Shown here piece by piece: positions 9,642-23,037 of a DNA stretch of 64,000 nucleotides (positions within the stretch are counted from its first letter, which is position 1; each line of letters starts with the position of its first letter). Origin of the DNA: Galeopsis tetrahit (lineage: Eukaryota; Streptophyta; Magnoliopsida; Lamiales; Lamiaceae); the NCBI GenBank assembly GCA_963675135.1, contig OY776122.1, positions 17,176,881 to 17,240,880 of the forward strand. Reading direction: 5' to 3'. The notes under the pieces are model-generated. The model was not told the origin of the DNA and searched no databases. It saw only the letters and a list, made by a program, of their open reading frames with translations. The position numbers and the translations under genes are program-made.

Positions 9642-11965
9642 CTTAGCACTCCAAGAAACAAGATTTCCCCCAATGAAAATAGCGTAACCATGCGTGGAGC
9701 GTCGGGTGTCAATGCAACGAGCCCAGTCAGCATCGGAATATCCCAAGACTGAAAAGTCAGAATTATGTCTGAAGGAAAGCCCATAGTGAATAGTGCCCTT
9801 AACATAACGAAGTATCCGCTTGACAGCCAAGAAATAATCATTTGTAGGCGAGTGAAGAAGCTGACTAACTGAGATGACCGCATAAGAAAGATCCGGACAA
9901 GTAATGGTCAAGTATTGAAGAGCCCCAACGAGTGACCTGTATAATGTAGGATCACGAAACGGAGAGCCGTCATGGAGAAAGGACTCTCCAGCAGCCAGAG
10001 GAGTGGAAACGGGCTTAGCATCTAACAACTCAGCACGTTCAAGTATATCGTGGGCATACTTAGCCTGCCCAACAAACAGGCCATTGGAATTGTAAGAGAC
10101 TTCAAGACCAAGAAAGTAGTTGAGACGACCAAGGTCCTTGATGGCAAACACACGATGAATACGAGAGATAAATCCTTGCAGCAAAGGAGGATCATTCCCG
10201 GTGATGATGATGTCGTACACATAAAGTAATAAATATATGATGGATGTACCTCTGTGGAAGTGAAAGAGAGAGGAGTCACTACGACTGTGAAGAAAACCAA
10301 GACCAGATAGGAACGTGCTGAACCGTTGGAACCAAGCAAGAGGAGCTTGGCGAAGACCATAAAGAGCCTTCTTCAACTGACAGACATGATCGGGAAAGCG
10401 GGGATCAAAAAAACCAAGAGGCTGAGCCATAAACACGGGTTTATCAAGAACACCGTTGAGAAATGCATTTTTTACGTCAAGTTGATGAAGAGGCCAACTG
10501 TGCTGGACTGAGATTGCCAAGATGATCCGGACTGTACCAGCCTTAACAACTAGACTAAAGGTATGATGGAAGTCCGTTCCGGGAATTTGAGTAAAGCCCT
10601 GAGCAACAAGACGAGCCTTAGGGCGCTCAATTGTACCATCTGCATGAAACTTTGTACGGAAGACCCATTTTGACACAACAATGTTCGCACCAGAGGGGCG
10701 AGGAACCAAACTCCAGGTATTATTGGTACGAAGTGCGTCAATCTCTTCTTGCATAGCAGCCAACCACTCAGGATGCTTCGAAGCAGATTTGAAACCACGA
10801 GGCTCAAAGGTGGCAACAAAGGCAGATAAAAGGGCAGTGGATGTTAGATCAACCGGATATCGGGGCTTAAATATGCCAACCCGTGCCCTGGTGACCATAG
10901 GATGAAGACTGGATTGTGCAGGAGCAAGATCCTCGACGGAAGGAGGAACTGGAGGCGGAGCTTCTGTAGGGGCAATAATGGGCTGGGAATCAGGCTGATC
11001 ATCCGGAAGAATACGCATAGAGGCGCGCATGGGCATAGACAGAGGCCGACTGTGCTCAAGAGGGGGCTGAACAAGTAGAGGCATAGGGTAATCTGTAGCA
11101 TTCAAAAAAAAGGAGATATCCAACTCAGTGATGGAAGTAGAGTGTGGAGCTCGAGAGAAGGGAAAACATTGTTCATCAAATTGAGCATGGCGAGTAACGA
11201 ACACACGTGACGAGTCGGGATCAAAACATCGAAAACCCTTGTAGATGCTGATGTATCCCAAGAAAATGCAAGGACGGCTCCGAGGTTCCAATTTATTAGC
11301 AGCGTAATCCCGAAGATAAGGGAACACTCGACATCCAAATGGCTTAAAATTGGCATAATTCGAGATACATCCAAAGAGAAGCTTAAATGGAGAATTATCA
11401 TGGAGTAGAGGTGAAGGCAGCCTGTTAATAATAAAGACAGCAGTAGCAAAGGCAACGAACCATAGAGTAGCAGGAGCATGAGCATGAAATAACATAGATA
11501 ACCCAGTTTCAGATGTATGGCGATGCTTACGTTCAACCCTACCATTTTGTTGAGGTGTGTAGGGGAAGGAAAGCCTATGAAGAATACCATTTAAGTGCAT
11601 AAAATCACGAACTCTGGAGTTCACAAATTCAGTTCCACCATCACTCTGAAAAAGCTTAATTTTACGGGAAAACTGAGTACAGACAAAAGCATAAAAGCGA
11701 ACCAATACAATATATAGAATTCAGACTTAGCCCGCAAAGGATATATCCATGAAAAACGAGAAAAATCATCCACAAAAGCAACATAATAACGAAAGCCATC
11801 AGAAGTGGCAACAGGTGCAGGTCCCCATAAATCACAATGAACTAGATCAAGCACATTGGCAGCACATTTATTATTTAACTGAAAAGAAAGTCTCTTGCTC
11901 TTAGCTAACTGGCATAAGGAGCAAACACTGGGATTCGGTATAAGAAGTAACAGACAAATGACCAA
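9642..11965 (-). pseudogene. Copia integrase, reverse transcriptase and RNase H (5' part)
   Basis: The minus strand encodes, in order: a zinc-binding CSLCQLAKS, the integrase core with HCDLWGP, SDGGTEF and QQNGRVERKH (the D, D, E positions), the GVF/GHRVF linker region, and a reverse transcriptase with ARLVAQGFTQ, LDVKNAFLNG and LYGLRQAP. RNase H then starts and is cut at 9642 by the nested element, resuming at 4879. The catalytic YVDD box reads YVYD here, losing one catalytic Asp. A frame change lies between about 11620 and 11705. It is a dead relic of a reverse-transcribing element. Confidence 0.92.
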
Positions 11966-13427
11966 GTTTATTCAGCAAATAAATTATGGAAAATGGGATA
12001 TGACCCAAACGTAAATGCCACAAATCAAAACTAGCCTTCAATACTTTGCCCCGAACTGCTGCCACCAAAGCCGGAACACCCCTGTCAAGTAAGTAAAGGC
12101 CTTTATCACACCTTCCCTGAGCCAGAATTTTCTTTGTCACTCGGTTCTGAATCGCAAAAAAATTATCAAAAAATATGACATCAACAGGAAGGTCAGAGGT
12201 CAATTTACTAATGGATAAAGGATTCTTTGTGATATGGGGCACCACTAAAACATCCAATAACTGAACATCAGAAGATAATTTACAAGAACCAATATGCGAG
12301 ATATTTAAAGAATTTCTATTACCAACAATAACAGAACCGTTACTAGTATAAGGTTCAAATGAATCCAAAGCAGTAGATCGATTGGTCATATGAGCAGACG
12401 CACCTGAATCAAAGTACCAATCAGGAGTAGAGTCTGAAACATTGCAAGTCGAAGTGAATGCATGGGCCAAATTTGCGGAGGAGACAGCGTGTCGGGCACC
12501 TAAAAATTGAGGACATTTATCCGCATAATGCTCTCCTCGACATATTTGACAACGAGGAACGTAGGGTTTGCGCCCCCCGTTTGATGAACTCAAGCCATGT
12601 GGGCTGCCAGAAAAGTAACCGTACGAGTTTACGGACTGTCCTCGACCAAAACCGGAGCTACGGGCATGAGCGTTGCCCCGACCACCATGGCGACTCGACG
12701 AGTGGGAGCCTCGCTGAAAATTACCGCGACCATGAGAAGAACCAGAAGTGGCAGAAGAGACGCCGTCAACCAGAAAGGCAACAGTGGGAGCGGAACCTTC
12801 CATGGCCCGTAACATGAGATCATACTACTTGGCCTGATTTAATAAGTCTCGAAAGGCTGGAATGGGAGAGAGAGCCATACGAGTGTCTGCAAAACCCACA
12901 ACTTAGACACCCAAACCACGCAAAAACTAGTGACTCTTATCAGAGTCATCCACCGGACGTCCTATAGCATTCAATTGGTCACATAATAATTTGATTTTTT
13001 TACCATAGTCTTCCACAGAAGTATCACCCCGGCGAAGAGAGAGAAGTTCCTCTCGGAGTTGGTGCTGACGTGAGACAAAGGAGAAAACACCCTCAAGAGT
13101 CTTCCATGTTTCACGAGAGGTGGAGGAGTCAATAACCTCGGACGCTGCATCTTCAGAGAGGGAGGTGTACATAACACTGAGAAGCTTTTTATCCTTCATC
13201 TTCCAAGATGTATATTCGGGATTGACAGATTTTTCACCAGAAGCAGAGGTGATGGTGGTTGGAGGTGCGACAATGGTGCCGTCCAGAAGACCCATCAGAT
13301 CAAAACATTCGGCCATGTGCATAATCTGGCGACACCATGGGAGATAGTTTGTGGCGTTCAATTTTATCACAGCAACCATATTTATCATTGTTGTAACAGG
13401 AAGAGTTTCAGTGGTTGGGGTAGTCAT
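11901..13427 (-). pseudogene. Copia gag and protease region
   Basis: It starts at ATG 13427 with a gag N-terminus (KLNATNYLPWCRQIM) and continues through the UBN2-type gag domain (RETWKTLEGVFS, QLREELLSLRRG). TAG and TAA codons interrupt it between about 12930 and 12825. From 12815 it resumes with a Gly/Ser/Arg-rich linker and a zinc knuckle CQICRGEHYADKC, which has three rather than the usual four residues before His. The protease motif WYFDSGASAHMT follows, then the pre-integrase motif WHLRLGH. Another frame change near 11950 separates it from the integrase. Confidence 0.9.
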
Positions 13428-13577
13428 GATGCAAAGAGAATTAGAGTTTCACACCATAGGGGACCGTCTGGGGGACGAAAAGTCACGACGGAGGGGACGA
13501 GTTTGATCAGAAATTAGTAGAAGCCGGCGGCTGTGAAGAAGAACAGAAAGAAGGTTAGGATCGTATAGCTGATACCA
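13428..13577 (-). other. Copia leader with primer-binding site
   Basis: Untranslated leader between the 5' LTR and gag. On the minus strand it begins TGGTATCAG next to the LTR (13569-13577), matching the start of the Met-tRNA primer site but diverging after nine bases. Confidence 0.7.
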
Positions 13578-13747
13578 TGTAACAGGATTTGAGAATCACC
13601 AATGAATGTGGTGATCGTGTGATTTGCAATTAATAAGGAGTAGTTACAACTTTACAATTGATATCCCATAATTGATGGGAGATATATACGAAATTACAAA
13701 AAATGAATATATACCAAAAATTACTTAGTCAACTAATTGCCTTATTA
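13578..13747 (-). repeat. 5' LTR of the minus-strand Copia
   Basis: 170-bp partner of 4318-4487; differences include G/C at the fifth position and several transitions. Confidence 0.88.
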
Positions 13748-13808
13748 ATTATATATCTCTTAATATGGTTGTTGTATTTACCTTAATTATATCATTGTAA
13801 ATACTTAT
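13748..13808 (+). repeat. Old Copia 3' LTR, piece 2 of 3
   Basis: AT-rich LTR-like sequence squeezed between the Copia LTR and the next LTR element. It ends in CTTAT, the target duplicated by the 10.6-kb element. Confidence 0.5.
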
Positions 13809-14489
13809 TGTCGCGTCAAAAAATAACGTCTAAGGATACCGAATATTCTCGTGCGGATAATGAGAATTACGGGCCTAGATCGTCACTTCTCCGCAAGCTT
13901 TCTCACGAACAATCCTCCTTCAAGCTCCTTAAAGACCTGCAAAAACACGCCGGAGAGGATTCCGGCGTGCAATCTCCGACGCTCAAGTCAGAATCTTTCT
14001 CAAGAGGATCAAAAGAGGAATTTATCGTGGAGTTTTCTGTATATTCAGTATGTTCTTCGTGTGTTTCTTAGTAAAAATAAGGTAAAGAGTTTTTGTCATG
14101 TAAAAACTAATTAATAATATGAAAGTAACCTGCTTTTATACCTGGCCCCCTTCCTAGGAGAGAGGGAGACTTCTTCTCCCTATATTTCCTCCAATATCCC
14201 TCAAGACTCGGCCTGTAACATACTGCCCCTATCTTCTCGCTTAGACCCATTCCTTAATCTTATTGACAAGGAATGGTTCCTAAATCCCCTCCTCTTGGAC
14301 CGAATTATTTGGCCCAGAGACCACTGAGCCTCAAATATGGGCTAAAAGCCCAATTGCTCTTATTTCCCTCTTTGGGCCTGGGAGTGTATTAATCCAGCCT
14401 CCAAGCCCATTGCCCTTACTAAGGCTAATTTAATTCATCTCATATCCACGTGTCGTTATCTCCGAGGACGACATATTTTAGCCGCATCA
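13809..14489 (-). repeat. 3' LTR of the LARD-like element
   Basis: 681 bp, TG to CA ends; about 99% identical to 23745-24425 by eye, so this is the youngest LTR element in the nest. Short frames in it (13808-14114) occur identically in both LTRs and are not separate genes. Confidence 0.93.
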
Positions 14490-14507
14490 ACTACTCCCCC
14501 TACTCTC
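14490..14507 (-). other. Polypurine tract of the LARD-like element
   Basis: The minus strand reads GAGAGTAGGGGGAGTAGT directly before the 3' LTR. Confidence 0.75.
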
Positions 14508-15078
14508 GTAAAAGTGCTCGTAATTTTATGAGAGTAGGAAGAGAAGATACGATGAATTAAGCAGAATGTTCCCTTGCCCTGGTCAACATCATTTTTCAAT
14601 CTCAGGAAGCATGTTGTATAACCCTGAAAAGTATGTCTTCAAGCGTATCACTTGAGGCTTTTCTTAGCCTTCTCCATAACTTCTCTTGTTTGGAGTTTGA
14701 TAGTTTTAACAACTTAGCACGATCCCTACTCCCCCCAGGCCTTAAAGCCCATCATGAGTGGAGCTCTCACTTAATAACCTGGCCTCATGGCTTCGAATCA
14801 AGCTCATCATTGAACCTCAGAATTGTGAGGGGTTCTCTAATTCACCTCGGCCTTGTGGTCACTCTCCGATTGTAAGAAACTCTGATCCTACTTTTATACC
14901 TCTGAGTTTTTCTATGGAGGGCTAGGGTCATATATCCCTAGTCTTGGTTTTAGCTGCCTCGATGTATTTTACCTTCTTCTGTGGTACGTGCATACTCTAT
15001 GATACTTTAGAGAATTCAGGTTTCTGTATTTACTTGATGATCTAATGATGCTCCCAATTTCCCCTAAAAGTTATTTAT

Positions 15079-15675
15079 CCTCCTGAGAGTTCGTAGAGAT
15101 TATACTCTCCCAAAAGTTAGAGTTTGTAGGGATTATACTCTCCCAAAAGTTAGAGTTTGTAGGGATTATACTCTCCCAAAAGTTAGAGTTTATAGGGATT
15201 ATACTCTCCTAAAAGTTAGAGTTTATAGGGATTATACTCTCCTAAAAGTTAGAGTTTATAGGGATTATACTCTCCCAAAAGTTGTTTATACTCGTAAGAG
15301 TTCTTAAGGATTATACTCTCCCTGAAGTTGTTTATACTCATAAGAGTTCTTAGGGATTATACTCTCCCTGAAGTTGTTTATACTCGTAAGAGTTCTTAGG
15401 GATTATACTCTCCCTGAAGTTGTTTATACTCATAATAGTTCTTAGGGATTATACTCTCCCTGAAGTTGTTTATACTCGTAAGAGTTCTTAGGGATTATAC
15501 TCTCCATGAAGTTGTTTATACTCGTAAGAGTTCTTAGGAATTATACTCTCCCTGAAGTTGTTTATACTCGTAAGAGTTCTTAGGGATTATACTCTCCCTG
15601 AAGTTGTTTATACTCGTAAGAGTTCTTAGGGATTATACTCTCCCTGAAGTTGTTTATACTCGTAAGAGTTCTTAG
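15079..15675. repeat. Two adjoining tandem arrays, 33-bp and 46-bp units
   Basis: About six copies of a 33-bp unit (GGGATTATACTCTCCCAAAA core) run to about 15290. They are followed by about eight copies of a 46-bp unit with the same GGGATTATACTCTCCC core plus TGAAGTTGTTTATACTCGTA. The longer unit looks like an extended version of the shorter one. They lie inside the LARD-like element near its 3' end. Confidence 0.9.
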
Positions 15676-15732
15676 AGTGAGGTAAACCTCGCAGGGTGAG
15701 ATAAATCTCGCAGGGTGAGGTAAACCTCGCAG
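15676..15732. repeat. Short tandem repeat, about 20-bp unit
   Basis: Three imperfect copies of GTGAGGTAAACCTCGCAGG follow the larger arrays. Confidence 0.7.
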
Positions 15733-18700
15733 CTTCTCTAACTCCCCTTGGCCTCGTGGTCTTAGAGTGTCTTTCGCTCCTGAATTAGGGTACCTGTAGG
15801 TTTATTCTGTCCCCTTTTCAGGGATATAACTTTCAGTCCTTCAGGGATATGGTCTTTGACCTTGGTCATTTAGGGGTATTGCCCCACAGATATACTAAGT
15901 TGACTTCATAGCCAGTCGAGTATTCTCCATCTTTGTCTTAGCATCTTAGCCATCAATTTCCTGGCTATCGGAACATAAAAATCACAAGTAATATGAACTA
16001 ACTTGTTACCTCAATATTCGTCTTCGCAATTGCGCATATCTCTCGTACGTCTACAGCTCCTCGAGCAGGTTGAGGTTTAGCTTCATTGCACATGGTCTTT
16101 TCCTGAACCTCCAGCCTTGACTTGGATCGTATTCTTGCACACTTTTTACAACTATACGATCCCCACAAGCGTATGGGTTCGTTAGTAGTAAGATAAGTGT
16201 CCCCAAGTAGTTTTTCGTTCCAAGGACTTAATTAAGTGAAAAGGGGTCCCTAAAGTTGCAAGTTATCATGCTATTGTAGTAACTAAATGATTATGTTTGG
16301 ATTTTCGGGAATAAGCACAAAAAATATTAAACTAAATTAACTAAAGTGATGAGAACTAGTGATAAGAAATAACAAGCTATCTAACTTTCGATTGAAAGTG
16401 CAAGAGAAGGGTATTGCCTCGGGTGTTTCCGTTTTGTGAGCAATTAAGTGAACTAGTGAACCAATTACATGATTTTACGACAAATTTGGGTCAAGCTAAA
16501 GGCTATCACAAAAGTGTGCAAACCCCATCGAAAGGCATAGGTAAACATCGTGCATTGATTAGCAATTATAGGATCTAACCAAATACCATAATCCCCTAAG
16601 ATAGTGTTTCATAAGCACTTTCAACACGGTTACTAATGCTTATGAAACGCCCTCTCACCAAACTCCTAGACGACCTCTATTCGTTTAGTGTCTAAGGTTG
16701 TCGGTCTAGCCATTAACCCCCCTCTCGGGTGAGCTAATTACTAATTAACTTCTATTCAATTGATCAAAGCTCACACTCACACTCCCAATCATGCTACCCA
16801 ACTCTCGTTGCAATAAACATAATCGAACATGCTCGCTAATAGGGTTGATCAACCAAATGAATCAATCAAAGTACAACTCTAGAAACATAAACACTCAAAT
16901 TCTAAGCTAATCATGCAATTAATCCACAATTACACTAAACACACATCAAAACATCCACATCCAAGGCAACAGGAGATTAGCCCATGTCTAAATTAACAAC
17001 TAGAACAAAACTCATGTAAATTAAACTACAAAACATGAATTAAAATAAAATAACCAACTAATATTGAAATAAGGAAAGAAAGCACCTCTATTGTCTTCAA
17101 ATACTTCAATCTCACCAACAATAAAATGAAATACTAAATTGAAATCTATCTATGAAATGAAATAACAAATTAAACTATCTAATGAGTGGAGTGGTGGGGG
17201 AGGAGAAGAGATTTCTCCCCCAATGGAGTCGAGCCCTGTTTTCCGCCAAATCTGCTTATGTGTATGTTTTTCCCCCTTCAATTAACAATGAGAGATGGGC
17301 CCCTTTTGCAATTGAATTGCCATTTTCTTACTAATGGGTCGATAATTACAGGCAGCTGCCTTTTCCTCTATTTCATGTGGGCTTGAATAGAGTAAAATTG
17401 CAGCCCACTCTTCCTTATACAACCCACCTCAATTAATAAAATGGGTCCATTTCCTTTTCTTCTATGCTGCCATGCTCACGTGGGATTATGAATGAGATTC
17501 AAAATGGGCTTGCGTTTAATTGCAAGTAGCAGGATTTTCTCAAGTTAGACCATCCAAATGGGCCACCAATGTTGGGCCTGAATTTAATTTCCAACAGCTG
17601 CTTGCGTTGTATATGTCATTGGACTCAGCTCAGGACTGCCATTATCTCTCCTTTCGATTCTGTTCTCGTCTCACTCCTTCAATTGATCTTACAAAATAAA
17701 TGAGACGTGTTTTGCTCCAACAATGCTCATTTTTCCTATAAAAATAGCAAACAACACCCTTTCTCCAAATCAAGAGCAATGAATCAAATTAGTGTAAATA
17801 ATTTATGAAATCCTATCAAATTAAGTAAAATAAATCCATGAATTTCAAGCAATTTTCACACTAATCAAGCCTCTCAACGTTGTTTGGTTTCACTCTTTAG
17901 GATCTCAAATCTCATAATAATCTGGGGGTCCTCTAAGGTTCCCATGAACTCAATCTGTATTCTCTTTTGTAATCCTGCTCCCTCGGGCTACATAAGCACC
18001 TCTAGAATCTCCAACTCCTCCTCATGGGATCATTGTTTATCAACTCTAATTTTCAGGCTTATTATTTCACTCATTTAGGGCTGCTGGCCCTAAAACACCT
18101 CAAACGCTCAAATCATGTTTCATCACTCTAAAAGAATCATCTCATGCAATATTAAAAATTCATTATCTTTTCGGAAATAAAACTTCATAACATCAAACCA
18201 ACAAAACAAATCAACTCTCACTCTAAAAGTAAAAAATAAGTGGATCATGCTCTCTCAAATAGTCTCTTCAAATGAAAATTACAATGAATATTCAATTCTC
18301 CACGTTTCATCATAAATGAGTATTTCTAGTACACGCAAGCTTCAAGGTCCTAAGCGAGGACATAACTCAAGACATATCATTGTTTAAAAATCAAAGGGTA
18401 AGAAGTAGCACTTTTCATTTTTTAATCCCAAGGACCTGGATAAGCTCAACCTATAATTTGAAATTATATCTAAAGTATAGAAACATGTCAATCATACACA
18501 ATTTGAAAATAGTTATGCTAGCTTTCGTTTCCAGAACCATAGTCAATTAGTCATCATCAATTCTCCCACATAAAGTAGTCACAGAACTCAACATATGAAT
18601 CACCTACTCATGCTTCTAAGATTTCAAGTAATTCTCAATTCCAATATCATTTACAAAATATCTACATAAATCAATCGTGTAAGCTTAAGGGGACCCTTCT

Positions 18701-18817
18701 TAATTCAACGGAAATGAGTAGCCTCGTATCATATATGTCAATCTCTTAAAGACATGCTCATAATAATATCTACAAGAATTAACACTTGTACTAACCAGTG
18801 GTACTAATGTACTCAGC
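15733..18817. other. Non-coding interior of the LARD-like element
   Basis: No gene recognised. Between about 16130 and 17960 the character changes, with a motif ACTATACGATCCCCACAAGC near 16149 and a CT-richer stretch at 17180-17700. This could be a further nested LTR-type insertion, but no target duplication or paired ends were found. Confidence 0.5.
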
Positions 18818-18818
18818 A

Positions 18819-19066
18819 TACCTCTGCTAGCCCTCACGGACCTGGGCTCTTAGGTCCTGGCCAATTCATGTTCATATCTCTGGTAGCCCTCATAGACTGG
18901 AATACTTCATATCTCTGCCAGCCCTCGGGGACTGGAATACTCCATATCGCTGCCAGCCCTCATGGACTGTAATACTCTATATCTCTGCCAGCCCTCGGGG
19001 ACCTGAATACTCTATATCTCTGCCAGCCCTCGGGGACCTGAATACTCTATATCTCTGTCAGCCCTC
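18819..19066. repeat. Tandem repeat, about 35-bp unit
   Basis: Six to seven imperfect copies of a unit with core TCTCTGCCAGCCCTCGGGGA followed by CCTGAATACTCTATA. The array lies within the LARD-like element. Confidence 0.85.
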
Positions 19067-22000
19067 TTGCGTTTTCAGCACTCCTAGAGTTCTTAAGGGT
19101 TTTTGGGCTGGACCTCCTCAAAATTTCTCGAAACAAAAAGGTTAAATAACAATTTGTACCAAGATTTGGTACGTGTTTTGTCAATATTCTAGTACTCATT
19201 CAATAAAAGGTGTATTCTCATGCGAATTTTATCACACATTCAATACATATCATATCTTCACAACATATTGATTGAGAAGATTAACATTCACACTAAAGTA
19301 AATAGACTTAAATCATTCTCCACAACATCTCAGTTAAGGAGTAGTCATTTATGCAAATCACAGCATGAAATAGTTTATCTCGATCCTATCTATCATGGGT
19401 AAGTTATTCTTCTCCCTCAAATTCATCACCTCGACGAGTCTAGTTCAAGTGTCAGATTAGTATCAATCAATTAGCCAAGACAATGCATGCTACCTCATAT
19501 ATCACATTTTTCACGGCATAATAGCTAAGAGATAAACACTATTGCAAGTCTTAACATCTATTTGACTTACCCTCTCAACAGAATAGTCGAGAGATGACTA
19601 TTGGTGCAAATATTAACACAATCACTTTTTAGCATGGCATATTGATTAGAGACATGATCATTCTTATCAGACTTAACACATGTTCTCATTATAGGTTTAT
19701 GTTTCTTATACAAGCTGATTTTTCAGAAGTATTTAACACTAACTCATCAATCAAAAATGAATTCTCCAGCAATATTTCAATTTCGGTTCACATAAAACGT
19801 GTAGAGATACCTCCCTTAAGTTGTCAAGTGTGCATCGGTTAGGTGCATCCATTCCCCCCTCCTTTTTGTGAAGCGAAATTCCTTTGTTCGTGCAATTCTC
19901 TCGATGGTTGAAGTTTTTTCAATATCAGAATCGCAAGTGTTTTTCCTCAGCAAAAGAAAATAAAATCATTATTCAGCCTTGATAATCGAATTAAGAATAT
20001 CAAGAACCCAAAATATATATTCTCATTTAAATATCAACACGAGAAAATAGAAAAATACAAATTAATACCCTCTGCTAATAAATTTTTTATTTTTGCTCCA
20101 TGTTCATGAAACTTTGGCAAGACAATGATTAATTTGTCCAGTCCCATCATACATGTACAGTTGTACACATCGTCTTTTGCAACACAATGAAAAAAAAAAT
20201 ATATAAGTGAAATAATGATAAGCAGGATATTGAAGTTTTAGCCTCACAATCGTAATAATATATCTTGAAAAATCATACAACCATCATCATCACAATCTCA
20301 AATCACAGCCTATCATCAAATTCATAAGTTGCAAGAGCCTACACATTTACACAAATCTCATAATTTTGGACGTAAATGTATCCAAGAAACTGCTTTAGCA
20401 GAGAACCCAAAACATGGTAACAACTATTAATGAATAAGTTTCAAGAAACTTAGGGAAGAACTTAGCAAAATAAATATCCAGACGATAAATCTGTACCACC
20501 CCATTAACTAGAACTTCTCAAACAGACAATAGCATCATAGAAACAACAAGAATAACAATGTTGTCTCAAAAAAGGAAAAGGTTTAGGACATCACACAGAA
20601 ACTACCGAATCCTCATCACCATCAACATTAAATTAGAGATGACTTCATCTAAGAGCAAATTTTCGTGTAGAGCGCACAAATCACAATTTAAATCTTCTCC
20701 ACAACTATATATAGACTTTTATACATTGACAGCAAGCGCGCTATTCGATAAACAACCAAAGATGAAGGGCGACAAAAAAAAAACTGATCCACACATTCAC
20801 CACAGCCCATTGAAGAATGTCTTACATAAATATGACATCTAAAACCGAATAAACTGCTATACTGGAGAAATATCCAAAGTCACTGTCAGTGATAACTGAT
20901 AACAATGTAAGTTAGAACACTATAACTCCAAAGCTAATTGCTACTAAGTTCTATCGCCCAATCATATTGACTCTCAAAATTCAACTTCCAACTATCAGAA
21001 TGTAAACTAACTAAAACGATATGCTATACACTGGAGGTAAAAAGTTTGCATAAATCAATAAATATCTGCGATCTCATCACATGAAACCTGGCATGAAAGC
21101 GATATCACTAGGTAGCAGGTATCAAGAGATTATTCCACATTTTGCAAGATTGAACTTGTTATGAGTATCCAGCATCTACTACATGAGGGAACTATTCTGA
21201 TTTAGGGATAAGCAATTTGTCACAGCAGATGATTTCACATCTCTCTTGGCCATTAGATAATAGTATCTTTCTTGTCTCATTTCACATAATAATATACGCA
21301 GTAGCTCTACACCGAGAGTTAAGTGCTTGCCCTATGGTTTGAGCACTCACAGGACAATCAAATAAGCAATTTCTAGCTCATGCTACACTTTTTTAACAAA
21401 CATTCAGAACTATGTGAGAACTCAAAAGAAACATTTATTCTTATTTCAAGCTTAAGCTAAAATGTAAATCATAAATTTAGTGTCCAAATCATTGAACTAA
21501 GCTTTTATGCGGATAAAATATCTTCTAAAATAAAATCATTCATAATCTCAAAACACCTTCATTCCACACTTCTGTTCAAAATCTTAAACTCTTAGGTAAG
21601 AATCATCTCTATAACAAAATTATCATTCCAATTCAAAGCCAACTAATAGTAGAGTTTAAATCATTCAAACATGGCTTACACCTTGGCCAATCTGGGATAT
21701 ATGCCGCAAATACAGCATATTAATGTCAAAACATTTTATGAATATATTCTGGTACAAGATAACTTTATTTTATATTTCCACAATTGTGTCTTGCGAAAAT
21801 ATGATATAACTACACAACTTAAAATTTATACAAGGAGGCAGAGATTTGTCAAGCCACTTGACATGCTTTCTTTGATGTAAAGATCTTTACAGCAAAAAAC
21901 TGTACCTAAATCAAGAACACGTGCACTTAATGCTTATGGTTTAACCAAAAGAATGGAAATCACAAGTTCACAAATCACATTCGGGAGCAGCTCAAGTAAC

Positions 22001-23037
22001 TCATCAATCTGATTCAAATAGCTGAGTCTAGAATCCTACATCTCAACAGAAAAGTCTAAATCATATTTACTTGCAGAGATTTCAATTTGACCAATTCGCA
22101 AATATGTCAATAGCTCAAACTAATTGAAGATTTTTATAGATGTACTCGACTGGAAAGGTTTTATCTCTGGAGAAAAAAAAGAAATTACCCATGTGCAAAT
22201 AAACAGTAGTGAAATAACAGCAGGTGTAGCATCTCAAAACAACCCAACCATAAAAAAGAATCATCTTATAATAATAGCAAAACAATAAATTACTAAGTTC
22301 TTCAACAAGTCAAAGTAATCGAGCATCAGTTCCTAATAAATGCTTAAGAACTGGTAAAGAAGCAATTTAATCCAAATAATTCCTCATTAAAACAATATAC
22401 GGGATACGATCCCCCTCATAACTACAAGACCTAGCCACCAAGCAGAGAAATCCAAAATAATCGGTGCATAATCGATTTATCAAAAAAAACGACAGAAATT
22501 CAAGAAGATTTAGGAATTAAATCAACTTAAGCATGATTTACCAGAGATTTGAGTTATGAAGTTTCTCAACAATGATCCAACAAATCTTCGAAGCATAATA
22601 TCAAAGCTTTCTTGAGCATACATGTTTTAATTTAGAGAATGAGAGAAAAGTAAAACCAAAAAACCATAACTCTCTTAAGCATTTCATCAAGCATGTGGTG
22701 AGCAAGACACCACAGATCAAAATGGGGATAGAGATATTCATATGTGAAGTCCCATATTCAAATTCCATCATCAGAGTAAATTCACCATTCATATTACTCA
22801 TTTACATAAATAAATTCATAAGTTTATTAAAAACTATGTCACCGCAGCAAGCAATTTACGCAGCACTTTAATATTTTTGTCCGAAACAAGGCCTTCTAAT
22901 TTCAGACAAAATATTAATCATGATATTATGATTATAACATGCTTTACTTCAGAAAAAGTGCTTAATTTATTTTCAAGTAATTTTTCCATTCACATAATTG
23001 TTCACATCCATGTCCACTGTGTAAAATTATTTGAAAC
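19067..23037. other. Non-coding interior of the LARD-like element
   Basis: AT-rich, A-biased on the plus strand, with no frame that looks coding on either strand and no paired repeats noticed. Confidence 0.55.

Larger units (their letters stand above)
4318..13747 (-). mobile_element. Copia LTR retrotransposon, split by a nested element
   Basis: Two direct repeats of 170 bp (4318-4487 and 13578-13747) bound gag-pol remnants on the minus strand in the order gag, protease, integrase, reverse transcriptase, RNase H. A primer-binding site starting TGGTATCAG lies next to the right repeat, and a G-run polypurine tract lies next to the left one. Without the nested element (4880-9641) it is about 4.66 kb, a normal size for a short-LTR Copia. 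The LTRs differ at about eight positions. No clean 5-bp target duplication is visible. Several frameshifts and stops make it inactive. Confidence 0.93.

Noticed and set aside
13808..14114. Two 87-codon frames in the LARD-like LTR, repeated at 23678-24050
   Set aside because: Identical because they lie in duplicated LTRs; overlapping in different frames, with no known domain.
15079..15675. Regular direct repeats resembling a CRISPR array
   Set aside because: The units adjoin without unique spacers and lie in a plant retroelement; it is a plain tandem repeat.
16130..17960. Further nested LTR insertion within the LARD-like element
   Set aside because: Change of composition suggests it, but no paired ends, target duplication or primer site could be found.
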